Positions 40,816 to 51,107 of a stretch of DNA of 64,000 nt are shown here, piece by piece. How positions within the stretch are numbered: the stretch's first letter is position 1; every line of letters begins with the position of its first letter. The stretch lies in contig NZ_CP015839.1 in the NCBI RefSeq assembly GCF_001651805.1, positions 3,968,001 to 4,032,000 on the forward strand, in the 5' to 3' direction. The notes beneath the pieces are model-generated. The model ran no database searches. It was given only the letters and a program-made list of their open reading frames with translations, and had not been told where the DNA came from. Position numbers and translations under genes: made by a program. This DNA is from Marinobacterium aestuarii (GTDB lineage: Bacteria; Pseudomonadota; Gammaproteobacteria; Pseudomonadales; Balneatricaceae).

Positions 40816-41588
40816 TGCAGCGACTCCTTGTAATTGGCATATTCCGCGGATTGCGGGAAAATATTTTTCAATAACAGCGCAAAGGTGGCACCCCTGGTAC
40901 TGCTGCCGCCCTCGCGCGACAGCTGAATCCCAAGCCAGAGGCTCTGGGCGCTGTGCTCCACCTGACGCGAATCAATCAGCTGCGAGAACTTGTCGAAAGA
41001 CTGCCGCGCCTCGGGCAAGCGATTGGCTTCCAGCTGTATTGCCGCCAGCTCCAGCAGGGCCTGCGGACGGTTGGGGGACAGCCTGAGAGTTCGTTCAAAA
41101 GCATGCTGCGCCGCATCCGGACGCTGAATGACGCGAAAGCACCGCCCCAGGTTTTCGAACGCCTGGGCACGCTGGGTATAAAATGGATCTTCCGTCGCCC
41201 GCTCCAGCTCCGTGCAGGCTTCGCTGTAGCGACCCTGCGCATAGAGGAAGGCACCGAAGTTATTGTGAAAGGACGCCGTCTCCGGCTCCAGGCTCACAGC
41301 CTTGCGAAAATGCTGTTCCGCCAGGGCGTATTCCTGCTCCACCTGAAACACCAGCGCAAGCGCGTTATAGGTACCGGCATAGCTATCGCTGATTTCCACC
41401 GCCCGCTGCAGCGCATCCTTGGCACTGACCAGATCACCGGCCCGCAGATACTGCAAGCCCAGCTGGGTATAAGCTTCGAGTGCCTTTTCTGGCGACACCT
41501 CGGCTGAATTCTGACGCCCCGGCGAACTGGAACAGCCCACCACCAACAACATGACAAGCGTCCATAGTGCTGCGCGAATTCCGCTCAA
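40812..41588 (-). CDS. pilF: type IV pilus assembly lipoprotein PilF/PilW
   Basis: The preferred start is a TTG at 41588, with AGGAGG 6 nt upstream, giving a 258-residue lipoprotein: SGIRAALWTLVMLLVVGC ends in a lipobox with Cys19. The frame remains open to 41726 but the extra part overlaps rlmN and looks non-coding. Six TPR repeats follow (for example AYTQLGLQYLRAGDLVSAKDAL and AEQHFRKAVSLEPE). PilF is the pilotin that brings PilQ to the outer membrane. The ribosome-binding site lies within the rlmN stop region, so the two are coupled. No other pilus genes lie in the window. Confidence 0.9.
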   Translation of the reverse strand: MSGIRAALWTLVMLLVVGCSSSPGRQNSAEVSPEKALEAYTQLGLQYLRAGDLVSAKDALQRAVEISDSYAGTYNALALVFQVEQEYALAEQHFRKAVSLEPETASFHNNFGAFLYAQGRYSEACTELERATEDPFYTQRAQAFENLGRCFRVIQRPDAAQHAFERTLRLSPNRPQALLELAAIQLEANRLPEARQSFDKFSQLIDSRQVEHSAQSLWLGIQLSREGGSSTRGATFALLLKNIFPQSAEYANYKESLQ

Positions 41589-41598
41589 GCTATACCTC

Positions 41599-42744
41599 CT
41601 AGGCTCTTCGATCCGTGGATAGACCCGGCTCCTCTTGTACCACGGGAATGATTTTTTGGCTACGGCGAGTGCGATCCTGCACCTGGCCGACCAACTGCCC
41701 GCAGGCAGCATCAATCTCGTCGCCACGGGTGCGTCGAACAGTGGTAATAATATTCGACGTCACCATGATCTGTTTGAACGCCTGAATCGCCGCATCAGAC
41801 GGACGCTCGTAGCCGGAATTGGGGAAGGGGTTAAACGGAATCAGATTGAGCTTGCAGGGCAAGCGCCGCAGCACCTTGACCAGCTCACGGGCCTGATGGG
41901 GCTGATCGTTCACGCCCGCCATCATGGTGTACTCGATAGTAATGACGCGTTTGTCACTCAGACCTTCGAGGTAGCGGTTACAGGCGTCGATCAGCTGATC
42001 AATCGGATAGCGACGGTTGATCGGCACCAGTACATCGCGCAGCTCGTTGTTGGGTGCATGCAGCGAGATTGCCAGGGATACATCACTGACTTCACGCAGC
42101 TTGTCTATTGCCGGTACAACACCGGCCGTACTCAGGGTGACACGTCGCTTGGACAGGCCGTAGGCGTTGTCATCCATCATCAACTGAGTGGAGTCGACGA
42201 CGTTGTCAAAATTCATCAGGGGCTCGCCCATGCCCATCAGTACTACGTTGGTCACCTGGCGTTCGCCATTGGGATCCATCGGACCGAAAGACTTGATGGC
42301 GATATAAACCTGGCCGATCACTTCAGCCGCGGTCAGGTTACGGTTAAAACCCTGCTTGCCTGTTGAGCAGAAACTGCAGTTCAGGGAGCAGCCGACCTGG
42401 GAGGAAATACAGAGTGTACGGCGGGTACCTTCAGGGATCAGTACAGTCTCCACGCAGGAGCCGCCCTCCACCCGGATAACCCATTTGCGCGTACCATCCT
42501 TGGAAATATCCTGAGAGACCACTTCGGGCGGCCGGATCTCCGCGACAGCATTAAGCTTCTCGCGCAGCGCCTTGCTGATGTTTGTCATCTCATCAAAGCT
42601 TTCGGCACCCAGCTGATGAATCCATTTCAATACCTGGGTGGCGCGAAAGCGCTTTTCCCCAAGCTCAGCAAAAAACGCCTCAAGCTTGGCAGGAGACAAC
42701 CCCAGTAGATTGGTTTTGGTAATGGATTCAGTCATCAAAGTCAC
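41599..42744 (-). CDS. rlmN: 23S rRNA/tRNA adenine-C2 methyltransferase RlmN
   Basis: A 381-residue radical SAM enzyme. The cluster cysteines are in [20 protein letters not shown] (Cys119, 123 and 126), [10 protein letters not shown] is the SAM-binding GEP motif, and the catalytic C-terminal cysteine is Cys348 in EIDAACGQL. It methylates C2 of A2503 in 23S rRNA and A37 of some tRNAs by a ping-pong mechanism. A second ATG at 42735 could be the true start. It is 62 bp after ndk and is followed closely by pilF. Confidence 0.96.
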   Translation of the reverse strand: MTLMTESITKTNLLGLSPAKLEAFFAELGEKRFRATQVLKWIHQLGAESFDEMTNISKALREKLNAVAEIRPPEVVSQDISKDGTRKWVIRVEGGSCVETVLIPEGTRRTLCISSQVGCSLNCSFCSTGKQGFNRNLTAAEVIGQVYIAIKSFGPMDPNGERQVTNVVLMGMGEPLMNFDNVVDSTQLMMDDNAYGLSKRRVTLSTAGVVPAIDKLREVSDVSLAISLHAPNNELRDVLVPINRRYPIDQLIDACNRYLEGLSDKRVITIEYTMMAGVNDQPHQARELVKVLRRLPCKLNLIPFNPFPNSGYERPSDAAIQAFKQIMVTSNIITTVRRTRGDEIDAACGQLVGQVQDRTRRSQKIIPVVQEEPGLSTDRRA

Positions 42745-42806
42745 TCAGTATTAAATCGTTGTGTCAGGGCTGTGGCGCAGCCGCAACCCCGGCACAGGTT
42801 TACAGC

Positions 42807-43214
42807 TTACTTGCCGAAGAAGTAAGCGATCTCACGTGCAGCAGAGGTAGCGGAATCCGAACCGTGTACAGCGTTGGCATCGATGGATTCAGCGAAATCA
42901 CGACGGATAGTGCCTTCAGCAGCATCCTTCGGGTTGGTAGCGCCCATCAGCTCACGGTTAACCAGGATAGCGTTTTCACCTTCCAGCGCCTGTACAACAA
43001 CAGGACCAGACGTCATGAAAGCAACCAGATCACCAAAGAAAGGACGTTCTTTGTGCTCAGCGTAGAAACCTTCAGCTTCTTCTTTGGACAGGCTTTTCAT
43101 CTGCATTTCAACAACCTTCAGACCGGCTTCTTCGAAGCGGGCAACGATCTGACCGATGACATTTTTTGCAACGGCATCAGGCTTGATGATGGACAGAGTA
43201 CGTTCAACAGCCAT
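42807..43214 (-). CDS. ndk: nucleoside diphosphate kinase
   Basis: A 135-residue kinase, starting [21 protein letters not shown]. The phosphoryl-accepting histidine is His117 in ANAVHGSDS, and FMTSGPVVV and [17 protein letters not shown] are conserved. It balances nucleoside triphosphates. The C-terminus ends at YFFGK, about 8 residues shorter than E. coli, which is a normal variant in related genera. The upstream gap of about 226 bp to purA contains the purA terminator and probably the ndk promoter. Confidence 0.97.
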   Translation of the reverse strand: MAVERTLSIIKPDAVAKNVIGQIVARFEEAGLKVVEMQMKSLSKEEAEGFYAEHKERPFFGDLVAFMTSGPVVVQALEGENAILVNRELMGATNPKDAAEGTIRRDFAESIDANAVHGSDSATSAAREIAYFFGK

Positions 43215-43388
43215 GGAAATTCCCCAAGTATGAATAGATCAAAATTTAAACGCGGCATTATACGCCAAGCCCAGGATATAAAACAGCTGCGCCTGCAGCG
43301 AAAGCCGAGTTACTGCGCCTCTCCAACTGCCGCCGATGTGCGCCGAGACGCCAGGCTCGACAGCCAGGGCCCCATAGCGCAGACACAA

Positions 43389-43412
43389 AAAACCCGGCGG
43401 ATGCCGGGTTTT
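43389..43412 (-). terminator. purA: intrinsic terminator of purA
   Basis: AAACCCGGC-4 nt-GCCGGGTTT with T-runs on both strands, about 30 bp after the purA stop. It separates purA from ndk. Confidence 0.87.
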
Positions 43413-43440
43413 CTCAACCTGCCTGCAAAGCCCTCAGAAC

Positions 43441-44754
<1,314 letters not shown>

Positions 44755-44777
44755 CTAGCGTTAATCGAAAAATTCGC

Positions 44778-45962
44778 TTACAGGGCCGTCACGACCCAGG
44801 TATCCCCTTGTTGCAGCAACTGACGGTCGCAACTGGACGCATTGGCCAGCGTTACGTCCGGCAACTGCTGCATAACGCGCTCTCCCTGAGCACGCAGCTC
44901 ACTGATCCGCGCCAGCAGCGACGGGGCCTGCCCCGCCGGTGCAAGAATGGCGCTGCCACGGGCTGCAAGCCCTGCAATCGCCAGATCTTCCAGGCATTTC
45001 AAATCAGCGCTGAATCCTGTTGCCGGGCGTGCCCGGCCAAAATCCCTTCCAATCTCGTCATAGCGGCCACCCTTGGCAATCGCCTGACCAAAGCCCGCCG
45101 CATAGGCGGCAAACACAATACCGGTATGGTAGTTGTAGCCACGCAGCTCGCCCAGATCAAAGTACAAACGCACCTGCGGATACCGCAGACTCACCTGACG
45201 CGCGATCTCTTCCAGATAAGTCACCGCATCCAGCACCGCAGCCTGCCCATCGCCAAACAGCTCGCGAGCACGCAGCAGCACCTCGGCACCACCATGCAAA
45301 CGTGGCAATTCGGTCAGCAACGCCAGCGTAGGCGCATCGAGATCCAGTTCAGCCAGCAAGGCTTCAATTTCCGGCAATGCCTTCAACTGCAGCTTTTCAA
45401 GATACAGGCTTTCCTGCGCCGCCGTCAGACCCGCAGCCGCCATCAGATTGCGCACAATCCCGACGTGCCCCAGATCCAGACTTAGCGGTGCCTCTATACC
45501 GGACGCCAGCAGCGTCTCGAGCATCAGGCTGATTACTTCAACATCACTGTCAATGCCGGCGTGACCATAAAGCTCCGCACCCACCTGCAACGGGTTGCGC
45601 GAGGCCAACATATTGGCCGGACGCGTCTGCAACACCGAACCGCAATAACACAGCCGGCTGGCACCTTCGGTACGCATGCGGTGCGCATCAATGCGCGCGA
45701 CCTGGGGCGTAATGTCTGCCCGAATGCCGAGCAAGTGCCCACTGACCTGATCGGTCAGTTTGAAGGTAACCATATCCAGGTCTCGCCCCACACCTGTGAG
45801 CAGCGATTCCAGATGCTCCATCAGCGGCGGCATGACAAGCTCATAGCCCCAGCTGTCATAGAGATCGAGCAGACGACGGCGCAATGCCTCGATCTGGCGC
45901 GCCCGTGGCGGCAATATGTCTTTTACGCCATCCGGCAACAACCAGCGATCTGCCAATGCCAT
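44778..45962 (-). CDS. hisZ: ATP phosphoribosyltransferase regulatory subunit
   Basis: From the ATG at 45962 the protein has 394 residues and starts ALADRWLLPDGVKDILPPRAR, the usual HisZ beginning. The longer upstream frame would add 15 residues that do not fit. The protein resembles a histidyl-tRNA synthetase core (DMVTFKLTDQVSGHLLGIRADITPQVARIDA and GGRYDEIGRDFGRARPATGFS) without the anticodon-binding domain. HisZ pairs with short HisG to form the first, feedback-regulated enzyme of histidine synthesis; short hisG is expected elsewhere. It is 33 bp after the DUF2065 gene. Confidence 0.93.
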   Translation of the reverse strand: MALADRWLLPDGVKDILPPRARQIEALRRRLLDLYDSWGYELVMPPLMEHLESLLTGVGRDLDMVTFKLTDQVSGHLLGIRADITPQVARIDAHRMRTEGASRLCYCGSVLQTRPANMLASRNPLQVGAELYGHAGIDSDVEVISLMLETLLASGIEAPLSLDLGHVGIVRNLMAAAGLTAAQESLYLEKLQLKALPEIEALLAELDLDAPTLALLTELPRLHGGAEVLLRARELFGDGQAAVLDAVTYLEEIARQVSLRYPQVRLYFDLGELRGYNYHTGIVFAAYAAGFGQAIAKGGRYDEIGRDFGRARPATGFSADLKCLEDLAIAGLAARGSAILAPAGQAPSLLARISELRAQGERVMQQLPDVTLANASSCDRQLLQQGDTWVVTAL

Positions 45963-45994
45963 GCAGTACTCCAATACAATCCTGGTAATCTGAT

Positions 45995-46192
45995 TCAGTT
46001 GATCCAATACAGCAACGCCACACCGGCCAGCATACTCAGCAGGCCAAATACACGCAGCGTTGCATCATTGATCAGTGACAGCTGCTGCACCATAAGGCGC
46101 CAGCGCTGCGGGTATAAAAAGGGCAGCACACCTTCCAGAACCAGCATCAAACAGAAGCCGATTAACAGCTCGCGCCATAACCCAGAAGACAT
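45995..46192 (-). CDS. DUF2065 (YjeT-like) small membrane protein
   Basis: A 65-residue protein from the ATG at 46192, beginning SSGLWRELLIGFCLMLVLEGVLPFLYPQRWR, with two membrane segments (about 7-25 and 46-63). The upstream frame to 46285 crosses a terminator and is not used. DUF2065 genes sit between hflC and hisZ/purA in many gammaproteobacteria, and no function is known. It lies after the hflC terminator, so is probably expressed with hisZ and purA. Confidence 0.82.
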   Translation of the reverse strand: MSSGLWRELLIGFCLMLVLEGVLPFLYPQRWRLMVQQLSLINDATLRVFGLLSMLAGVALLYWIN

Positions 46193-46224
46193 AAAGCATC
46201 CCGTCCCAGGCAGCCCGCTGCCAC

Positions 46225-46248
46225 AAAAAAACCGGGTCTTGGCCCGGT
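46225..46248 (-). terminator. terminator of the hfl operon
   Basis: On the minus strand ACCGGG-6 nt-CCCGGT followed by TTTTTTTG. It lies about 75 bp after the hflC stop and separates the mutL-to-hflC run from the DUF2065-hisZ-purA genes. Confidence 0.82.
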
Positions 46249-46320
46249 GTGCGGATTCTAGCACGGAACGAGTGCAAATTTGCACCCGTTCCGCTGCATT
46301 ACAGCCTTATCAGGGTCGAA

Positions 46321-47196
46321 TCAGGGCCCTGTTGGCTTGGACAGATACTTGAAGAAGTCGCTGTCAGGCTTGAGCAGGAGCACGTCACCACTCTCTCCAC
46401 CGAATGATGCCCTGTAGGCCGTCAGACTGCGTGAGAAGGAGTAGAACTCCGGATCCCGATTAAAGGCATCGGCATAGACACGGGCAGCGGACGCATCACC
46501 CTCGCCTCGCGTCTCCTCGGCTTCGCGGTAAGCGTTTGCCTTGACGATAGTCACCTGACGGTCCGCATCAGCCCGAATACCCTCAGCCAGCTCCTTACCA
46601 CGGGAGCGCAACTCACGCGCTTCACGCTCACGTTCGGTACGCATGCGCTGGTATACCGACTCCGAGACTTCGGCCGGCAGTTCGACACGCTTGACGCGCA
46701 CATCGAGAACATTAATACCCAGCTCATTCTGCGCAATCTGACTGAGCTGCTGAATCACCTGATCCATCAGCTCTTCACGCTCACCGGACACTACCTGGTT
46801 CAGGGTACGGGCACCAAACTGGTTACGCAGTTCGTTTTCCACACGGGACAGCAAGACATCACCGGCACGGAACTCGTCACCCGAGGTCGCCGTGTAGTAC
46901 TTGCCCACATCCTGAATACGCCATTTGACGAAGGCATCCACGATCAGACGCTTTTTCTCCAGCGTCAGGAAGGACTGCGGGCGGGCGTCCAGCGTCAGCA
47001 GGCGACCATCAAACTTGCGCACCACGTTGACGAAAGGCACCTTGAAATGCAGACCCGGGGTGACATCATCGTTGACGATTTCACCGAAGCGCAGCAGGAC
47101 CGCACGTTCGGTTTCGCTGATGATATACACCGACTTGGATCCCACCATGAACACTAGCAACAGCAGGACCAGTACAAGCATTGATCTAGGCTTCAT
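46321..47196 (-). CDS. hflC: FtsH protease modulator HflC
   Basis: A 291-residue SPFH/band-7 protein. One N-terminal membrane segment (about 4-24) leads to the band-7 domain (ERAVLLRFGEIVNDDVTPGLHFKVPF) and a coiled coil rich in E, A and R (about 190-250, REREARELRSRGKELAEG). HflK and HflC form a large periplasmic cage around FtsH and control its proteolysis of membrane proteins. It shares one base with the hflK end. Confidence 0.95.
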   Translation of the reverse strand: MKPRSMLVLVLLLLVFMVGSKSVYIISETERAVLLRFGEIVNDDVTPGLHFKVPFVNVVRKFDGRLLTLDARPQSFLTLEKKRLIVDAFVKWRIQDVGKYYTATSGDEFRAGDVLLSRVENELRNQFGARTLNQVVSGEREELMDQVIQQLSQIAQNELGINVLDVRVKRVELPAEVSESVYQRMRTEREREARELRSRGKELAEGIRADADRQVTIVKANAYREAEETRGEGDASAARVYADAFNRDPEFYSFSRSLTAYRASFGGESGDVLLLKPDSDFFKYLSKPTGP

Positions 47197-48395
47197 TACC
47201 GGCCCTCCCTACGCGTAACGGTACTCTGGCGTACACGCATTTCATCAGCCACCTTGTCTGTCAGCTCTCGAAGACTCTGATCATCCAGGCGTGCACCGCG
47301 GCTTGAGTCGCGACGCTCGTTGCTGTTCTGCATCAACTTGTCCAGCGGCAGATACATCATGTTATTACCACCCTCAACGTCGATCAGGACTTTCGGGTTG
47401 TTTTCCAGCACGGACTGCATCATGTCCAGATACAGACGCTCGCGCGTAACGTCCGGCGCCTTGCGATACTCGCCCAGCAGGGCGATGAATCGCTTGGCTT
47501 CACCATCCGCCCGGGCCAGCACTTCTTCACGGTAGGCATTGGCTTCTTCAAGCATGCGCTGCGCTTCACCGCGCGCTTCCGGCACTATGCCATTGGCGTA
47601 GGATTCAGCCTCATTTTTGACCCGCTGCTCGTCTTCCCGTGCCTTGATCACGTCATCGAAGGCATCCTGCACCTGACTCGGCGCCTGGGCATTCTTGACG
47701 TTGATCTTGGAGATGCTCAACCCCGTACCATAACTCTGCATGTAACCCTGCAGGCGGTCCAGTACCGCAAAGCCAAGGGCTTCACGACCTTCGGTCAGCA
47801 AGGAGTGCATTTCCGAGCTACCGACGACCTGGCGCAGCGCAGATTCGGACGCATTTGCCAGGCTGCCTTCAGGATCGCGCACGTTCAGCCGGTACGCCTT
47901 GGGATCAATGATCAGGTACTGCACGGTCACATCGATATCGACGATGTTTTCGTCTTCAGTCAGCATCAGGGCGCGATGATCGAGCGCACGCACCCGGGTC
48001 ACATTGACCTTGGTGACTTCGTCAATCATCGGCGGGTTCCACTGCAGACCAGGGTTAACCGTGTCGTAGTACTTGCCCAGACGCAGCACTACGCCGCGCT
48101 CCTGCTGATCGACGGTATAGAAACCCATACCCGCCCAACCCAGCACAACCACAACCAGCAGCACCCACAGGAAGCCGGAGCCGGATGACGAAGAACCGCC
48201 ACCGCCGCCACCGCCTGTGTTTACCTTGCCGAAGATGCTGTTCAGCTTGTCCTGCAGCTTGCGCAGCGCCTCGTCGAGATCAGGAGGCCCCTGATCCCCA
48301 CCACCCTTAGGACCACCAGGTCCGCCGCGCTTGTCGCCATTCCAGGGATCATGGTTTTTACCGTCCCCATTCCCGCCGGGCTCATTCCAAGCCAT
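47196..48395 (-). CDS. hflK: FtsH protease modulator HflK
   Basis: A 399-residue SPFH/band-7 protein. The first 70 residues are cytoplasmic and glycine-rich (GGPGGPKGGGDQGPPDLDE and GGGGGGGSSS). A membrane segment follows at about 74-93, then the band-7 domain (FYTVDQQERGVVLRLGKYYDTVNPGLQW) and a coiled coil with VPEARGEAQRMLEEANAYREEVLARADGEA. It partners HflC in the FtsH complex. It starts 84 bp after hflX and is coupled to hflC. Confidence 0.95.
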   Translation of the reverse strand: MAWNEPGGNGDGKNHDPWNGDKRGGPGGPKGGGDQGPPDLDEALRKLQDKLNSIFGKVNTGGGGGGGSSSSGSGFLWVLLVVVVLGWAGMGFYTVDQQERGVVLRLGKYYDTVNPGLQWNPPMIDEVTKVNVTRVRALDHRALMLTEDENIVDIDVTVQYLIIDPKAYRLNVRDPEGSLANASESALRQVVGSSEMHSLLTEGREALGFAVLDRLQGYMQSYGTGLSISKINVKNAQAPSQVQDAFDDVIKAREDEQRVKNEAESYANGIVPEARGEAQRMLEEANAYREEVLARADGEAKRFIALLGEYRKAPDVTRERLYLDMMQSVLENNPKVLIDVEGGNNMMYLPLDKLMQNSNERRDSSRGARLDDQSLRELTDKVADEMRVRQSTVTRREGR

Positions 48396-48479
48396 AGTGC
48401 TCTCCGTTAGAAAACGCTTGATTCAACTCAAAAAATTGTAGATAGCCACAAGGGCTCACGCAAGCCTGAGTCAAGTTTC

Positions 48480-49778
48480 TCAAGACACAGCCTGCATCAG
48501 ATACGATTCGGATGGAATCCCGAGTCGACTGAGCAGCCGCAACAAGTCTTTCTTCTGCAATCGGACTTCAACCTGCATCTGCCCGGAGGCATCAACACTT
48601 TCACGCAATACCGCATTGAGCGCATAAAGCTGCGCCCGTAGCTGACCGGCACTGGCGGGCAGGCTCAGCGTCTGATGGAAAATATCATCCGACAGCCGCT
48701 CACTCACCGCCTGATAGAGCAGTTCGCTGCCCTCACCCGTGACAGCAGACACCCAGACGCGCCAGGGCCGCCCTTCGTCGTCACGGTCGATGCGCGCTTC
48801 CTGCCCGTCCAGCATGTCGATCTTGTTGTAGACCTCCAGCACGGGCACTTCGCTGGCACCGATCTCCTGCAGCACATGCTTGACCTGTTCAATGTGCCCG
48901 CCACGCTCATCGTCGTAGCAGTCAATCACATGCAGCAACAGATCCGCCTCAGAGGTTTCCTGCAAGGTGGCACGAAACGCCTCGACCAGCTTGTGTGGCA
49001 GATGCCGGATAAATCCCACCGTATCCGCCAGGATTGCAGGCCCCACATCCGCCAGCTGAATTTTGCGCAGCGTCGGATCCAGAGTCGCAAACAGCTGATC
49101 GGCCACATAAACGCTGGACTCGGTCAGGCGGTTAAACAGCGTCGACTTGCCGGCGTTGGTATAGCCCACCAGTGATACAGTCGGCACCTCGGCGCGCTGT
49201 CGCGCACGGCGCCCCTGGTCACGCTGACGGCGTACTCGGTCAAGCCGCTTGACGATATTTTTCATCCGCGCGCGCAGCAAGCGGCGGTCGGTTTCAAGCT
49301 GAGTCTCACCCGGACCACGCAGACCTATGCCGCCTTTTTGACGCTCAAGGTGGGTCCAGCCACGCACCAGACGGGTCGACATATGATCGAGCTGCGCCAG
49401 CTCGACCTGCAGCTTGCCCTCGTGGGTACGGGCGCGCTGAGCAAAGATATCCAGTATCAGGCCGGTTCGATCCAGCACCCGACACTTGATCTGCTGCTCA
49501 AGGTTGCGCTCCTGGGACGGCGACAGAGAATGATTGAAGATGACGATCTCTGCTTCATGCAGCACCACCAATTCAATCAGCTCGGCCAGCTTGCCAGTGC
49601 CAATAAAGAATTTGGAACTCGGCTTGGCACGACTGCCGATGAGAAACTCCACCGGATCCGCGCCTGCCGAGAGTGCGAGCTCTTCAAGCTCCTGGGGACT
49701 CTCAGCCTTGCTCTCGTCACCGAAATCGATGTGCACGAGAATGGCCTTCTCTCCAGACTTGGGTCGTTCAAAAAACAA
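48480..49778 (-). CDS. hflX: ribosome-splitting GTPase HflX
   Basis: A 432-residue GTPase. The N-terminal HflX domain has FLIGSRAKPSSKFFIGTGKL and VIFNHSLSPSQERNLE; the middle segment GPGETQLETDRRLLRARM is typical. The G domain has GYTNAGKSTLF, DTVGFIRHLP and NKIDML. HflX binds the 50S E site and rescues or splits stalled ribosomes under stress. It follows hfq by 7 bp, the conserved miaA-hfq-hflX-hflK-hflC order. Confidence 0.96.
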   Translation of the reverse strand: MFFERPKSGEKAILVHIDFGDESKAESPQELEELALSAGADPVEFLIGSRAKPSSKFFIGTGKLAELIELVVLHEAEIVIFNHSLSPSQERNLEQQIKCRVLDRTGLILDIFAQRARTHEGKLQVELAQLDHMSTRLVRGWTHLERQKGGIGLRGPGETQLETDRRLLRARMKNIVKRLDRVRRQRDQGRRARQRAEVPTVSLVGYTNAGKSTLFNRLTESSVYVADQLFATLDPTLRKIQLADVGPAILADTVGFIRHLPHKLVEAFRATLQETSEADLLLHVIDCYDDERGGHIEQVKHVLQEIGASEVPVLEVYNKIDMLDGQEARIDRDDEGRPWRVWVSAVTGEGSELLYQAVSERLSDDIFHQTLSLPASAGQLRAQLYALNAVLRESVDASGQMQVEVRLQKKDLLRLLSRLGIPSESYLMQAVS

Positions 49779-49785
49779 TATGACC

Positions 49786-50025
49786 TCAGTCCGGCTGTTT
49801 CTCGTCGGCCTGCGGCAGTTTCACCGGACGGGCAGGAACGACTGTAGATATCGCATGCTTATAGACCATCTGGCTGACGGTATTTTTCAGCAGGATGACA
49901 AACTGATCGAAAGATTCGATCTGTCCCTGCAGCTTGATACCATTCACCAGGAAAATGGAAACCGGCACACGCTCCTTGCGCAGAACGTTTAGATAAGGGT
50001 CTTGTAAAGACTGCCCTTTTGACAT
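49786..50025 (-). CDS. hfq: RNA chaperone Hfq
   Basis: A 79-residue Sm-like protein. The Sm1 motif is [30 protein letters not shown] and Sm2 is [13 protein letters not shown]; Gln8 and the YKH motif form the proximal RNA site. A short C-terminal tail ([15 protein letters not shown]) follows. It pairs small RNAs with mRNAs. It lies 120 bp after miaA, space enough for its own promoter, and 7 bp before hflX. Confidence 0.97.
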   Translation of the reverse strand: MSKGQSLQDPYLNVLRKERVPVSIFLVNGIKLQGQIESFDQFVILLKNTVSQMVYKHAISTVVPARPVKLPQADEKQPD

Positions 50026-50145
50026 TGCAAACTCCTTCCAGAAAATCGTTATAGTTTATTCGGGTCGGGACTTCGTAAAGATCCCCTCCAAAGCCCCGCC
50101 TTCCGACCGCCATCCACACTACTGCAATTGCGCGCCAGCCGAACA

Positions 50146-51105
50146 TTATATAATGGCTGACTCCACTAATTTCAAGGCTTTAGATACCAACTGCCGATCA
50201 TTCGTCTGCAGCCAGTGCAAATCATTCCAGCTGCGCAGCCAGGTAACCTGGCGTTTTGCCAGCTGCCGGGTGGCTACGATACCCTTGAATACCATGGTTT
50301 CATAGTCCCAGCGCCCGGCCAGATATTCCCATACCTGGCGATAACCGACACAACGCACCGACGGGTGCGACAGCTCAAGATCGCCCCGCGACCAGAGCAC
50401 GCGTTCGACTTCATCCACCAGCCCAAGTTCCAGCATAAGCCGAAAACGCTGCTCAATGCGCTGGTGCAGTTCCGCCCGTTCCGGCGGCATCACGGCAAAG
50501 GAATGCACCTGATAGGGCAAAACGGTCTCTTCCTGCTCGCGCCAATGTTCACTCATGGACCTGCCGCTCAACTCAAACACTTCCAGTGCCCGCTGCACCC
50601 GCTGGGAATCATTGGGCTTGAGGCGCGCAGCCGCCTGCGGGTCAACCTCAGCCAAACGCTTGTGCATGGCGGGCCAGCCCTGCTGCCGCGCCTCTTCCTC
50701 CAGCCTCGCCCGCAGTACCGGATCGGCTTCCGGCATTTTGGCCAGCCCCTGCTGCAGGGCGTTGAAGTACATCATGGTGCCGCCCACCAGTAGCGGAATA
50801 CGCCCGGCAGCCGTAATTTTCGCCATTTCTGCCAGCGCATCCTCGCGAAATTCCGCCGCCGAATAGCTCTGCTCGGGCCCGCGAATATCGATCAACCGAT
50901 GCGGGTATCGCACCAGCTCATTGGCACTGGGCTTGGCGGTGCCTATATCCATGCCGCGATAGATCAGCGCCGAGTCGACACTGATAATGTCACAGGGCAG
51001 ACGATCATGCAGCTCCATCGCCAGGGCGGTCTTGCCCGCGGCGGTCGGCCCCATCAGGAAGATGGCCGGCGGCAGCGCTGTCGCCTGAGTCAGGTGTTCG
51101 ATCAT
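50146..51105 (-). CDS. miaA: tRNA dimethylallyltransferase
   Basis: From the ATG at 51105 the protein has 319 residues. The P-loop GPTAAGKT is at residues 19-26, followed by [16 protein letters not shown] and the core [12 protein letters not shown]. The frame is open for 26 further codons into mutL but those do not match the family. MiaA adds the dimethylallyl group to A37 of tRNAs that read UNN codons. Its start lies 2 bp before the end of mutL (stop at 51108-51110), so translation is coupled. Confidence 0.96.
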   Translation of the reverse strand: MIEHLTQATALPPAIFLMGPTAAGKTALAMELHDRLPCDIISVDSALIYRGMDIGTAKPSANELVRYPHRLIDIRGPEQSYSAAEFREDALAEMAKITAAGRIPLLVGGTMMYFNALQQGLAKMPEADPVLRARLEEEARQQGWPAMHKRLAEVDPQAAARLKPNDSQRVQRALEVFELSGRSMSEHWREQEETVLPYQVHSFAVMPPERAELHQRIEQRFRLMLELGLVDEVERVLWSRGDLELSHPSVRCVGYRQVWEYLAGRWDYETMVFKGIVATRQLAKRQVTWLRSWNDLHWLQTNDRQLVSKALKLVESAII

Positions 51106-51107
51106 GC

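Noticed and set aside
42807-43214. Truncated ndk
   Set aside because: The C-terminus is shorter than in E. coli, but all catalytic parts are present and short forms are normal in this group.
45963-46285. Longer starts for HisZ and the DUF2065 protein
   Set aside because: The HisZ extension adds unrelated residues before the conserved start; the DUF2065 extension crosses the hfl terminator hairpin.
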